From a virus: a stretch of 35,586 bases of DNA. The notes beneath the pieces are model-generated. The model was not told where the DNA came from, did no database searches, and saw only the letters and a program-made list of their open reading frames with translations. Location: the IMG/VR virus record IMGVR_UViG_3300032271_000316, positions 1 through 35,586 of that record, one strand, 5' to 3'. Of this stretch, positions 6,746 to 12,726 are shown piece after piece. How positions within the stretch are numbered: position 1 is the first letter of the stretch; each line of letters starts with the position of its first letter. Position numbers and translations under genes: made by a program.

Positions 6746-8647
6746 TCACCAGTTCGTGATGAATGACGTCTGCTGCGATGGCGGCCGCTGCTGCCGCTGC
6801 GGTCGCGGCGCCGGCGCAGCCTGCAGCGTGGCCTCGATCTGATCCCACATCGTCGCGCGGTTGTAGCGCCTGGCCACCAGCTGCAGCGCGGCATAGGCCA
6901 TGCGGGTGCAGTCGCCGGCTTCGTCGCGAGAGCCGGCAGGCAGCGCCCAGCTGTAGGTGGTCTGGCCCTTGTCGCGCTTCGGCATACGCTTCCAGGGGAA
7001 CAGCTCGGCCAGGAATTGATCGGTACTGGCTATGCCGAAATGCAGGTAGCCCGGGCCAGGCTGCTCGTTGCGCAGCCTGCCTTGCAGGTGGTTGACACTG
7101 GCGTCATAGCCGACGTTGAACAGCAGCACGCCGCGTTTGGTGATGCCCTGGTTCTTGCGGTTCACGTCCACCGGCACGCCGCGGCCGATCAGCGGTTTGC
7201 CCTTCTGGTGTGCGCCCTTCATCGGCACCCAGCTCGATGTACGGCTGCGGCACCAGTCGCGCACCTCATGCGTGGCATAGCCGCCGTCGTCAATGCCGCC
7301 CATCGTCAGCTTGAGCTCGGTGCCATCGGCCTTGCGCCATCGCGTCTTGGCGATCTGATCGAGCTGGGCCAGGGTTTCGGGCTGCTGCGGGTCGCCATCA
7401 ATCTCCCAGTGCCCCAGGTGCCAGCCCTCCTCACCGCGGCCCCAGCCCCAGACCGTCAGCACCAGCCGCTCGCCGGCGGTGCCACCGCCGCCCTGCACGT
7501 CAACGCCGGCGGTGATCAGCAGCACGCCATCAGGCACTGTGTCTTCCAGGTAGCCGTTGCCGGCTGCTTCGTTCTTGCGCCGCTGGGCCAGGCCGTCGCC
7601 GGTCAGCTTGCCGCTGATGGAGTCTTCCCACGGCTCGCCCAGCACCGTGTTGCGGAAGGTCTGCATCGCGTCGGGGTCGCCCTTGCGCATGGCGTCGAGG
7701 GCCTCGGCGTGCTCACGCACCAGCACGGTCCAGTCCGCTGCGGGGGAGTAGCTGTAGGCCGCCCAGATGTGAAAGCTCACCAGCCCCGGCTGCTGACTGA
7801 TCGCCGTGGGGCGCCATTCGCCGCGCTCCACCATCCAGCGTTTCTTGCTGTGCGGGATCGGCTCGGCGCAGTTCTCGCAGCTGTAATGGCCGGCGTGCTC
7901 ACCCTCGCGGATCATCTGCTCCCAGCGCAGCACCTGCATGGCCTGGCAGAACGGGCACGGCACATAGAACCGCCGCTGGTCACCGCGCAGGAAGGCTTCT
8001 TCCGTTTTGCCGCCGGCGAAGATCGGGGTGCCGCCCTGGCCGATCTTGCGGTCCCAGTAGTAGTCGGCCCGGTTGCGGCCCAGCTTGATCGGGTCGCCCT
8101 CGTCGAGCTTGGGGTAGGCGTCGACCTCATCGAACAGCACCACCTTCCGCGACTTGCGCCGGAAGCTCCGGCCGCTGGCCGCGTTCACGATGTCAATCAG
8201 CCCGCCATTGCTCAGCTGTTTCAGCAAGATCGTGTTACTGGCGGTGTTGCGGGCCTTGCTCTCTGAGATCAGGCCACGCAGCACCGGCGTGTCCTCAAAC
8301 AGCGGTTTGATCTCCTCCTTCGAGTAGCCCTCCGCGTCTTCCTTCACCGGCTGCACGATCATCACCGGGCAGGGATCCTGGTGGCTGAAGAACTGCACCA
8401 CCACGCCGAGCATCTTCGTCCAGCCCACCCGAGCGCTCTTCATGATCGCCACCGTCTCCACGGCTGGATCGGTGAAGGCGTCAAGAATCTCGCGCTGGTA
8501 CGGCAGCGTGCTCCACCTCCCTTTCTCGGCGGCGTTGCCGGTCATCACCGCAAACTCATCGGCGTACTCGCTCAGCCGTAGCCGCGGCGGTGGCTTGAAG
8601 CCAGCCAGGATCTGCCGGGTCAGCTCGCCCACGTCGGCGCTGATCAT
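6746..8647 (-). CDS. Terminase large subunit, GpA family
   Basis: 633 residues, close to lambda gpA in length. It is the packaging motor and nuclease. The N-terminal ATPase has a deviant Walker A (IMKSARVGWTK, about 68-78) and Walker B (KVVLFDEVDAYP, Asp173 Glu174). A zinc-ribbon-like CPFC ... CENC pair follows near 235-260, as in many GpA proteins. The nuclease part begins near LLITAGVDVQGG (about 375) with later acidic residues. The C-terminus is Gln/Pro-rich, perhaps for portal contact. The ATG at 8,647 overlaps the small-subunit stop by ATGA. Confidence 0.96.
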   Translation of the reverse strand: MISADVGELTRQILAGFKPPPRLRLSEYADEFAVMTGNAAEKGRWSTLPYQREILDAFTDPAVETVAIMKSARVGWTKMLGVVVQFFSHQDPCPVMIVQPVKEDAEGYSKEEIKPLFEDTPVLRGLISESKARNTASNTILLKQLSNGGLIDIVNAASGRSFRRKSRKVVLFDEVDAYPKLDEGDPIKLGRNRADYYWDRKIGQGGTPIFAGGKTEEAFLRGDQRRFYVPCPFCQAMQVLRWEQMIREGEHAGHYSCENCAEPIPHSKKRWMVERGEWRPTAISQQPGLVSFHIWAAYSYSPAADWTVLVREHAEALDAMRKGDPDAMQTFRNTVLGEPWEDSISGKLTGDGLAQRRKNEAAGNGYLEDTVPDGVLLITAGVDVQGGGGTAGERLVLTVWGWGRGEEGWHLGHWEIDGDPQQPETLAQLDQIAKTRWRKADGTELKLTMGGIDDGGYATHEVRDWCRSRTSSWVPMKGAHQKGKPLIGRGVPVDVNRKNQGITKRGVLLFNVGYDASVNHLQGRLRNEQPGPGYLHFGIASTDQFLAELFPWKRMPKRDKGQTTYSWALPAGSRDEAGDCTRMAYAALQLVARRYNRATMWDQIEATLQAAPAPRPQRQQRPPSQQTSFITNW

Positions 8648-9189
8648 GCCTTCACCTCCCCGGCCGCCAGCTCGTCGAGGGCCTCACGAATCAGCGTGGT
8701 CAGCAGCTCCACCTCCTCAATCTCCAGGTGCGGGATGCGCTGCTTGGCCGTGCTTGGCACGCCCAACAATCTCGTGCGCGTGATGTTCACCGCGCCGCCC
8801 CAGGCCAGCTCCACATCCTCGCGGCGCAGCAACAGGCCTTCCTGCGTCTTGCGCTGGAGCTCCAGCAGATTGGCCTTCTCGAACTCGCTGCGGGCGCGGC
8901 TGTCGTTGTAGGCCGGCAGCTCCTCAGGTTCTGGCGCCCTGGGCGGTGGTAGCGGCGGCTGCTTGGGTTGTGGCTTGGTGCGCTCGGCCAATGGCCGCAG
9001 CGGCTGCGGTGAATCCGTGCGCGTTCTGGTGATCGCCGCCCAGCGTTGCTCCAGTGCGTCGCGCTCGATCAGCGGGTTGCCATCTGGCCCCGGCACCGTC
9101 TCCAGCTCGTTGCGCTGGATCTTGCGGTAGATGCTGCCGCGACTCTTGAGCCCGAGCACCAGGGCCGCTTCCCCAACCGTAATCAGCAC
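8644..9189 (-). CDS. Terminase small subunit, Nu1-like
   Basis: 181 residues. The N-terminus is a winged/MerR-like helix-turn-helix (TVGEAALVLGLKSRGSIYRK) of the kind Nu1 uses to bind cosB. A Pro-rich linker (about 65-95) leads to a helical half with SRARSEFEKANLLELQRKTQ, EGLLLRREDVELAW and a C-terminal Leu-rich helix, the usual oligomerisation and large-subunit contact region. GTG at 9,189 is the only possible start because an in-frame TAA lies directly before it. The repeat-rich region 9,199-9,250 just upstream is a likely binding site. Confidence 0.9.
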   Translation of the reverse strand: MLITVGEAALVLGLKSRGSIYRKIQRNELETVPGPDGNPLIERDALEQRWAAITRTRTDSPQPLRPLAERTKPQPKQPPLPPPRAPEPEELPAYNDSRARSEFEKANLLELQRKTQEGLLLRREDVELAWGGAVNITRTRLLGVPSTAKQRIPHLEIEEVELLTTLIREALDELAAGEVKA

Positions 9190-9198
9190 TTAGAGCGG

Positions 9199-9250
9199 CT
9201 TGTCACACCTTGTCACAGGCTAGGGAACATGTGACAAGGTGCTGTGACAA
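9199..9250. other. Nested TTGTCACA inverted repeats: candidate cos/pac or terminase-binding site
   Basis: Two direct copies of TTGTCACA (9,200-9,207 and 9,210-9,217) face two inverted copies, TGTGACAA (9,230-9,237 and 9,243-9,250). The inner pair extends to perfect 12-bp arms (9,206-9,217 and 9,230-9,241) around a 12-base centre that holds the CCTAGCC motif. The element sits directly upstream of the small terminase gene, where lambda-type phages keep cosB. Autoregulation of the terminase operon is an alternative. Confidence 0.55.
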
Positions 9251-9376
9251 CACCCGGGGATCGTGCGCCATGGTGCCCAGGGGTCGCCTTGTTGCGAGGG
9301 GTTCTCAAGTGAAAAATCGGGCTGCTTGGCACCGCCACTACCCCCTCGCCCGGGAAGGACCCGTTGATTGCCGTGA
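9251..9376. other. Non-coding remainder of the gap upstream of terminase
   Basis: No convincing gene was found in this 126-bp stretch. It holds a GC-rich half and an AT-richer half with a TTTTTC run on the minus strand. It could contain the late promoter or a cos nick site, but no -10/-35 pair or nick-site symmetry was clear. Confidence 0.4.
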
Positions 9377-10006
9377 TCAATTTTTGTCATAGCCGCGGGC
9401 GATGTCGTCCATCTTCTTCATGAAGCCCTTGACAAATTCATCGTTGATCAACCGCGCCGCCGTGGCCTGGAGCTCGTCTGCGTAGCGACCTTTGCCCAGG
9501 AAGATCGAGCCGATGGACGGACCGTAGAGGCTGTGGATCTTGCCTTTACTGTCCTTGCGACCGACCAGCTCGTTCCCGTTCTTACCGATAAAGACGAATG
9601 CACCGGTGTAACGGTGACGGCCATCGGCCCTGATCACCATGGCCGTCAACGGTTTGCCTGGCTTGGTTGGCTTGCCCCAACCCATGCCACGGCCTAGGCC
9701 TGGCTGGCCGGTGGCCCTGGTGCCTGGCTTCATGCCGAACTGCGCCAGTGTTGGTGAAGTCCTGGCAAATCGAATGCTGGCGAATGAGGCATCAGGTGCA
9801 ATGTAAGCGTTCTTGATGTCCTGCTTGATTCGCGCTGATTTGATGTTGTAGCGCTGGCCGATCTCCTTGGCCACTTGTGTTCTGATTGCAGCCGTTGCCT
9901 TGGTCAGGCCAGCGCGTTGCGCCTTGGCGAAGTTCTTGGGATCAGTGAACTCCACCATCTTCTGCAGCTGGCTGAGGCCTTCCAGCTTGATGGTGATCCC
10001 TGCCAT
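9377..10006 (-). CDS. Minor tail protein Z-like (tail completion)
   Basis: 209 residues. The N-terminus (ITIKLEGLSQLQKMVEF) followed by KAQRAGLTKATAAIRTQVAK and a Tyr/Asn-Ile-Lys motif (QRYNIKSARIKQDI) is typical of the prophage minor tail protein Z family, which helps finish the tail end that joins the head. A basic Gly-rich loop spans about 95-120 and a helical C-terminus closes with GFMKKMDDIARG. In lambda the Z gene lies next to U; here it is on the other side of the terminase, next to replication genes, an unusual place. The ATG at 10,006 has a purine-rich GGGTGAGAG just upstream. Confidence 0.8.
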   Translation of the reverse strand: MAGITIKLEGLSQLQKMVEFTDPKNFAKAQRAGLTKATAAIRTQVAKEIGQRYNIKSARIKQDIKNAYIAPDASFASIRFARTSPTLAQFGMKPGTRATGQPGLGRGMGWGKPTKPGKPLTAMVIRADGRHRYTGAFVFIGKNGNELVGRKDSKGKIHSLYGPSIGSIFLGKGRYADELQATAARLINDEFVKGFMKKMDDIARGYDKN

Positions 10007-10157
10007 CTCTCACCCTGCGCACATGCACCACAGTCTGGTCAGGGTGCAGCTGCCGGTAAAGCCAGCCAGCTGCCCAATGTGACCGTGCCTTGATGGCGTG
10101 ATCCTGCGTGCGGCGTGGGTCGTTGTCCACCTGAGTCGTGACCAGCCAGGCAATCAC
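9942..10157 (-). CDS. Possible small protein overlapping the gpZ-like start
   Basis: The 71-residue frame starts at a GTG that overlaps the previous stop (GTGA) and otherwise fills a 147-bp gap. The first 45 residues (VTTQVDNDPRRTQDHAIKAR and following HWAAGWLYRQLHP) have a natural composition and codon use like the neighbours. The last 21 residues lie over the gpZ-like gene in another frame. I do not recognise the product. It may be a real small early gene, or a spacer. Confidence 0.4.
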   Translation of the reverse strand: MIAWLVTTQVDNDPRRTQDHAIKARSHWAAGWLYRQLHPDQTVVHVRRVRDGRDHHQAGRPQPAAEDGGVH

Positions 10158-10363
10158 GGCAGCAGCCGCTCCAGCTCATTGCGCTGCACATCCAGATCCG
10201 ATGGCAGCGACCATTCGCAGAAGTCCTCGCCGTCAATGCTGGTGACCACAACGCTCTGGACAGTGTTCCAGCTGGCGACCCAGTTGAGGATCAGCTCTTG
10301 CCACCACTTCAGCCAGGGATTTGACCGCTCGATCAGCCAAGAGAGCGATGCCGAGCGCTTCAT
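10154..10363 (-). CDS. Small Trp-rich protein, unknown
   Basis: 69 residues from ATG 10,363 (MKRSASLSWLIERSNPW...), rich in Trp and Leu, with an acidic C-terminus (DVQRNELERLL). An upstream GTG at 10,408 is possible and would overlap the RusA stop. I prefer 10,363 because a TAGCCTGTCC motif like those before other genes of this genome lies about 20 bases upstream. It sits between the resolvase and the gpZ-like gene. No family recognised. Confidence 0.55.
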   Translation of the reverse strand: MKRSASLSWLIERSNPWLKWWQELILNWVASWNTVQSVVVTSIDGEDFCEWSLPSDLDVQRNELERLLP

Positions 10364-10400
10364 GGTGTCCCAGGGGCTGGGACAGGCTACGAATGGCAGA

Positions 10401-10817
10401 TCAACCACGGATCTCCCTGATCTCGATCTGGCAGCCCTCCAGCTCGCCGGGCAGCGCGTATTCCTTGGATGCCACTACAAACGCGACCTGGCTGTCGTCG
10501 TGGAAGAGCACACCGGTGAGGCCATCCAGGGTGCTGCGCTGCAGCTTGTCGAGATCCGGCCGCGTGATGTGCGACGACGGTGCTGACGGTTTGAGCTTGC
10601 CTTTGGCGTTGTAGTGACCTTTAGGCCTGGCAAAGCGAAACAGCAGATGCAGGTAGACCGGCTCAGCCGTGATGGCCAGGCCGGTCTTCAGTGCTTCCTG
10701 CCTGACCGCTTCACGCCAGGGCTTCACCTTGGCCGATGACTCCACCATGCGGCCACCGCCGACATGGCGCTTTGATCCTTGTGGCGCCGGGGTCAGGCCA
10801 AGGACGTGAAAGATCAC
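10401..10817 (-). CDS. rusA: RusA-type Holliday junction resolvase
   Basis: 138 residues. RusA dimers cut four-way junctions left by recombination or replication. The family pattern is clear: TPAPQGSKRHVG at the N-terminus, PWREAVRQEA, then RPDLDKLQRSTLDGLTGVLF and HDDSQV. Asp88, Asp90 and Asp107/108 are the expected metal-binding acids. Length is slightly above E. coli RusA (about 120). It starts by ATGA overlap with the coiled-coil gene upstream, in the minus-strand replication block. Confidence 0.92.
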   Translation of the reverse strand: MIFHVLGLTPAPQGSKRHVGGGRMVESSAKVKPWREAVRQEALKTGLAITAEPVYLHLLFRFARPKGHYNAKGKLKPSAPSSHITRPDLDKLQRSTLDGLTGVLFHDDSQVAFVVASKEYALPGELEGCQIEIREIRG

Positions 10818-11092
10818 TCCTCAATCACCCGGCTCAGCGTGGCAAGGCTGATCGCGTTGATGCCGCCGCGGCCCAGCGCTTCGCGCTGGTGCTGCAGCAA
10901 TGCCTGGATGCGGCGGCGTTCGTCGTCGCGGCCCTGCTGGTAGGCCGCAGCGGTGGCAGCGGCGCTGGTGGCGTGCTCAATGGCTGCTGCGGTGTGGCGG
11001 TCACGCTCAAGGCGTTCGCGTTCCAGTTCAGCCGCGGCCTGCTCGATCAGATCGCAAACGCTGGCGCGGATGCGCTCCAGTGGCTTGATCAT
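10814..11092 (-). CDS. Small coiled-coil protein, unknown
   Basis: The 92-residue product is almost entirely helical: IRASVCDLIEQAAAELERER and an Arg/Glu/Ala-rich middle, then GRGGINAISLATLSRVIEE. Charged heptads suggest a coiled coil; there is no membrane segment. It overlaps RusA downstream and the next small gene upstream by 4 bases each. It could act as a partner of a replication or recombination enzyme; that is position-based inference. Confidence 0.65.
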   Translation of the reverse strand: MIKPLERIRASVCDLIEQAAAELERERLERDRHTAAAIEHATSAAATAAAYQQGRDDERRRIQALLQHQREALGRGGINAISLATLSRVIEE

Positions 11093-11313
11093 TCCTCGGC
11101 CTCAGCGCACAGATAACGCGCGGCGTCCTGCAGGCTGAGCGGCCGGCCGGCCATCTCTTCCAGCACGATCAACTCACCGGCCAGGTGGACCAGCACCATG
11201 CGCGCGGTGGTGCTGAGCCAGGTGGCGCTGGAGTCGGCTTCCATGATCGCTTCGGTCATGGCCGAAACGGTGCGATCAACCAGGGTGTCCTGGGTGCTTT
11301 GAGTGATGTTCAT
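11089..11313 (-). CDS. Small helical protein, unknown
   Basis: 74 residues from ATG 11,313 (MNITQSTQDTLVDRTVSAMT). This start overlaps the upstream stop by ATGA, so I prefer it to longer frames whose N-terminal part would lie over the previous gene and is Arg/His-rich nonsense. The middle is hydrophobic (ARMVLVHLAGELIVLEEMAG) and could form a membrane-near or dimer helix. The end is acidic (CAEAEE). Function unknown. Confidence 0.65.
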   Translation of the reverse strand: MNITQSTQDTLVDRTVSAMTEAIMEADSSATWLSTTARMVLVHLAGELIVLEEMAGRPLSLQDAARYLCAEAEE

Positions 11314-11663
11314 GGCTTGGGTGCGCGGACGGTCCAGAACGGTGCGCCAGTGGTGGCGGTAGCGGTGCCATCGGCCTCGGCGGCCTTCCTGGCGGTCTTG
11401 AGCTGCTGCTCGATGGCTTTGACCGGCTCGGGATAGTCCCAGCTGCGGCGGCCGGTCGACCAAGCAAATGACCAATCAGCGTGGCTGAAGCCGCCCGGGT
11501 CGAGCTCACCGGCATCAACCAGCTCGCTGAGCCGATCGAGAACGCGCTCATCAAGCGCCCTGAGGCGCGCCAGGCCCGTTCTCAGCTCGATCAGGTAGTC
11601 CAGGAGGTCATCAACGCCCAAGGCGCTCAGATCGGCCTCAGAAGCCCGAGCAAGGTCAGCCAT
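11310..11663 (-). CDS. Conserved-looking phage protein, unknown
   Basis: 117 residues. The N-terminal half is helical and acidic (ADLSALGVDDLLDYLIELRT). The C-terminal half has a conserved-looking block: WSTGRRSWDYPEPVKAIEQQ, then ADGTATATTGAPFWTVRAP. Short proteins with a similar ATATTG-PFW ending are, to my knowledge, common in phages and prophages and unnamed. Neighbours are a 30-residue membrane peptide upstream (overlapping) and a helical protein downstream, all in the replication block. Confidence 0.65.
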   Translation of the reverse strand: MADLARASEADLSALGVDDLLDYLIELRTGLARLRALDERVLDRLSELVDAGELDPGGFSHADWSFAWSTGRRSWDYPEPVKAIEQQLKTARKAAEADGTATATTGAPFWTVRAPKP

Positions 11664-11748
11664 GGATGATCACGGCGAAGAAGGCGGCAAAGAAGGCGCA
11701 CAGGGCCAGGTCGCCAAAGCGTTGGCTGCTTGTGAATCGTGAGTTCAT
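11656..11748 (-). CDS. 30-residue membrane peptide
   Basis: ATG 11,748 opens a 30-codon frame: MNSRFTSSQRFGDLALCAF, then FAAFFAVIIHG. The C-terminal 20 residues make one strongly hydrophobic helix, and the N-terminus is basic, so it should insert in the membrane with the N-terminus inside. The stop lies 8 bases inside the next gene. It is the first gene after the 11,770-11,817 control region. It may be a genuine microprotein or only a leader. Confidence 0.45.
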   Translation of the reverse strand: MNSRFTSSQRFGDLALCAFFAAFFAVIIHG

Positions 11749-11769
11749 GGTCGTGGTGCTGGGTGGTGG

Positions 11770-11791
11770 CAGGCTCAGGACTCTGAACCTG
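11770..11791. repeat. Palindromic element, 8-base-spacer type
   Basis: CAGGCTC (11,770-11,776), 8-base spacer, GAACCTG (11,785-11,791). With the flanking GG/CC the arms pair at 10 of 11 positions. It is one of a family of similar elements spread over the window (see findings) and lies between the CTTAG operator and the membrane peptide gene. No T-tract follows, so it is not a typical terminator. Confidence 0.5.
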
Positions 11792-11796
11792 CCGGG

Positions 11797-11817
11797 ATCT
11801 TAGGGAACGGCTAAGGG
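11797..11817. promoter_or_regulatory. CTTAG-N7-CTAAG operator, copy 1
   Basis: CTTAG (11,799-11,803), 7 bases, CTAAG (11,811-11,815), lying in the 87-bp gap upstream of a minus-strand small-gene operon. Two other copies with the same spacing precede the XRE regulator and the gene after it, so this is probably a binding site for that regulator. Confidence 0.6.
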
Positions 11818-11835
11818 ATCTGGGAATCCCTGCTG

Positions 11836-12486
11836 TCACGAACTGAAACCAGGCTCAGAAGCCCGAGCCTTCCAGGTCGCCCAGGCGCCAGCCCAGGCCA
11901 TGCGGCACTCAGCGACGCTGTAAAGCGGGCTGAAGGTGGTCTGGCCAGGGCGGCACCAGATGGTCTGCCCGGCGTCGTAGTGCTGGCCATTCGTGGCCTC
12001 CAGCGCCATGTAGCCCCCGAGCTGCACGGCGGTGGAGTAGCTGCTGCCGTTCTCACCGAGGGTCTTGAGGTCCGCCAGGATCCGTCGGCCGTCGGCGTCG
12101 ATGTAGGCGCAGTCAAAGGTGCCAGCAACGCGGCGCTGGATGCAGCAGGTCGGGCGTTCGCTGGCGATCACCTGGAGGCTGTCCCAGCGCTCGTGGGTGA
12201 TCAGCGGCTGAATCCAGTCGGCATGGTCACCATCGGCCAGCTGCCGCAGCTCATCGTTCATGTCCTGCTGCAGGAACAGCTCCAGGGCCTTGTGGGTCTG
12301 ATTGCCGCGCGACTCCCAGGTAGCGCGTGTGGCCTCGATGCGCTCCATGGCCAGATCGGACTTCAGGACGGACAGGACGCCGGTGACGCTGATGGGGAAC
12401 TCCACCTCTCCCAGCCAGTAGCGGTGGCCAGGGTCGCGGCGGCGAAGGCCGGGGATGGGTTGGAGCCAGGGGTGCGGGGTGGGCAT
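11836..12486 (-). CDS. PD-(D/E)XK nuclease, RecB/Cas4-like
   Basis: 216 residues. The C-terminal half carries the nuclease signature: AGTFDCAYIDADGRR then ILADLKTLG, i.e. the metal-binding Asp of G-x-x-D and the D-L-K of the (D/E)XK core, followed by YSTAVQLGGYMALEA, the Q-x-x-x-Y motif of the RecB-like group. The N-terminus has SVTGVLSVL and a helical RGNQTHKALELFL block (His in the H-x-x-E-like position). It likely trims DNA ends for recombination with the single-stranded DNA-binding protein encoded at 23,404. It ends with an in-frame palindromic element (11,851-11,870). Confidence 0.8.
   Translation of the reverse strand: MPTPHPWLQPIPGLRRRDPGHRYWLGEVEFPISVTGVLSVLKSDLAMERIEATRATWESRGNQTHKALELFLQQDMNDELRQLADGDHADWIQPLITHERWDSLQVIASERPTCCIQRRVAGTFDCAYIDADGRRILADLKTLGENGSSYSTAVQLGGYMALEATNGQHYDAGQTIWCRPGQTTFSPLYSVAECRMAWAGAWATWKARASEPGFSS
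11850..11870. repeat. Palindromic element inside the nuclease gene end
   Basis: AGGCTC (11,851-11,856), 8-base spacer AGAAGCCC, GAGCCT (11,865-11,870). It encodes the RASEPG stretch at the C-terminus. The spacer is nearly identical to that of the copy in the protease-capsid gene. Confidence 0.5.
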
Positions 12487-12548
12487 GGGTGGTGAAGGGG
12501 TGGGGGGTCTCGCGCGCGTCGTGGGACGTCCAATGTGACTCCATCGGA

Positions 12549-12566
12549 TCAGACTCCAGAGCCTGA
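12549..12566. repeat. Palindromic element in the origin-like gap
   Basis: TCAGACTC, CA, GAGCCTGA: 8-bp arms with one mismatch and a 2-base centre, like the copy at 23,204. It lies among the TGTGAC motifs. Confidence 0.45.
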
Positions 12567-12598
12567 CTCACTTTTTGGTCGGTCACATGCCTGTCACC

Positions 12599-12646
12599 AT
12601 GTGACTCCCGCGTGCCAATTCTGAAATTGGACTACGGGAGTCACAT
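12599..12646. repeat. 48-bp near-perfect palindrome
   Basis: Outer arms of 12 bp (12,599-12,610 and 12,635-12,646) and inner arms of 6 bp (12,615-12,620 and 12,625-12,630) are separated by a 4-by-4 unpaired bulge, with a 4-base loop CTGA. It could extrude as a cruciform or fold in RNA. No T-tract follows on either strand. Confidence 0.8.
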
Positions 12647-12726
12647 TGTGACTGCCATGTGACCTGCCTTAAACCCTCTCTATGACTACCTTTTTTAGAC
12701 ATAGAGTCACATGAGGACGCACGTAA

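Larger units (their letters stand above)
12533..12712. other. Iteron- and palindrome-rich gap: candidate replication origin
   Basis: This part of the 240-bp gap 12,487-12,726 has six exact ATGTGAC motifs: forward at 12,533, 12,599 and 12,657, reverse at 12,582, 12,640 and 12,706. A variant TTGTGAC lies at 12,646. ATGTGACTCCCG (12,599-12,610) and its exact complement (12,635-12,646) enclose a second inverted repeat, CCAATT-CTGA-AATTGG, making a 48-bp near-palindrome. A further stem CTCTATG / CATAGAG (12,678-12,706) encloses a T-rich loop. The gap lies directly after the primase-helicase gene. An origin or a regulator-binding cluster would explain it. Confidence 0.6.

Noticed and set aside
7016-8266. 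416-residue open frame on the plus strand opposite the large terminase
   Set aside because: Its composition (His/Ala/Leu/Gly-rich, no motif) is that of antisense frames in GC-rich genes; the terminase on the other strand has full family motifs.
12533-12712. CRP-type TGTGA-N6-TCACA sites
   Set aside because: The TGTGA and TCACA halves do not have the 6-base spacing; arms face each other at other distances.
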